Positions 64,000-64,000 of a stretch of DNA of 64,000 nucleotides are shown in pieces (position 1 is the first letter of the stretch; every line of letters begins with the position of its first letter). The position numbers and the translations under genes are program-made. The stretch lies in NCBI GenBank assembly GCA_938073895.1, contig CALJFB010000010.1:1-64000 (forward strand), given 5' to 3'. This DNA is from an uncultured Flavobacteriaceae bacterium (lineage in GTDB: Bacteria; Bacteroidota; Bacteroidia; Flavobacteriales; Flavobacteriaceae). The notes under the pieces are model-generated. The model saw only the letters and a program-made list of their open reading frames with translations, was not told where the DNA came from and ran no database searches.

Positions 64000-64000
64000 A

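Noticed and set aside
1..64000. CRISPR array, prophage, transposon or integrase
   Set aside because: No regularly spaced repeats and no recombinase, transposase or phage structural gene found in any frame.

Overview
The window looks like a chromosomal stretch from a marine-type member of the Flavobacteriaceae (Bacteroidota). The reasons are an AT-rich sequence, start regions without clear Shine-Dalgarno motifs, several promoters of the Bacteroidota type (TTG, 19-20 bp, TAnnTTTG), a type IX secretion sorting domain, Bacteroidota-restricted families (DUF4294, DUF6495-like, a GldL-like mini membrane protein) and a zeaxanthin-type carotenoid cluster. There is no rRNA, CRISPR array, phage or insertion sequence. 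The genes are mostly core metabolism and informational genes in short operons separated by good hairpin terminators.

Layout. 1-5.6 kb: three periplasmic peptidyl-prolyl isomerase/chaperone genes (two-domain parvulin, a degenerate lipoprotein, a SurA-like protein), then a lone MoxR ATPase and a GldL-like mini protein. 6.3-11.7 kb: two aconitases of different families in tandem. 12-16.8 kb (minus): a merR-crtI-crtB-crtZ-crtY operon whose regulator carries a CarH-type B12 domain. 16.9-17.1 kb: two identical tRNA-Lys genes. 17.2-31.4 kb: housekeeping genes (aroK, a phosphoribosyltransferase, an S4 protein, an FKBP lipoprotein, PrsW, Nudix, M42 peptidase, DUF4294, hemolysin III, rdgB, rlmH, nadC, BrkB, DUF2147, priA, an orphan LytTR regulator). 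31.5-34.7 kb: rpsF-rpsR-rplI, a DUF6495-like gene and hisS.

34.9-41.5 kb: universal stress protein, a HAD hydrolase, and a sulfur module: Crp/Fnr regulator, TauE exporter, CstB-like persulfide dioxygenase with rhodanese domains, thioredoxin and two half-size YeeE/YedE thiosulfate-type transporters. 41.7-43 kb: nhaA. 43.2-51.2 kb (minus): a fatty-acid degradation cluster fadD-marR-fadN-fadA-fadE with a 26-bp perfect palindrome in front of marR. 51.5-58 kb (minus): purL, a secreted endonuclease I with a T9SS tail, and an RsmB-family methyltransferase. 58.2-60.8 kb: an ECF sigma factor followed by a single-pass membrane protein and a Spy/CnrX-like periplasmic protein, then a BNR-repeat lipoprotein. 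61.2-64 kb (minus): an MsbA-type ABC exporter and a phosphohexomutase that runs off the right edge.

Most worth a second look: the putative B12-dependent regulator of carotenoid synthesis, which keeps the W-x9-EH motif but has Gln where the Thermus CarH photo-ligand His132 lies, and its 9-8-9 inverted repeat; the Crp-controlled persulfide module with a second palindrome; and a 32-bp spaced motif repeated in front of both the ECF sigma gene and its neighbour. All family names come from reading the sequence; no database search was run.
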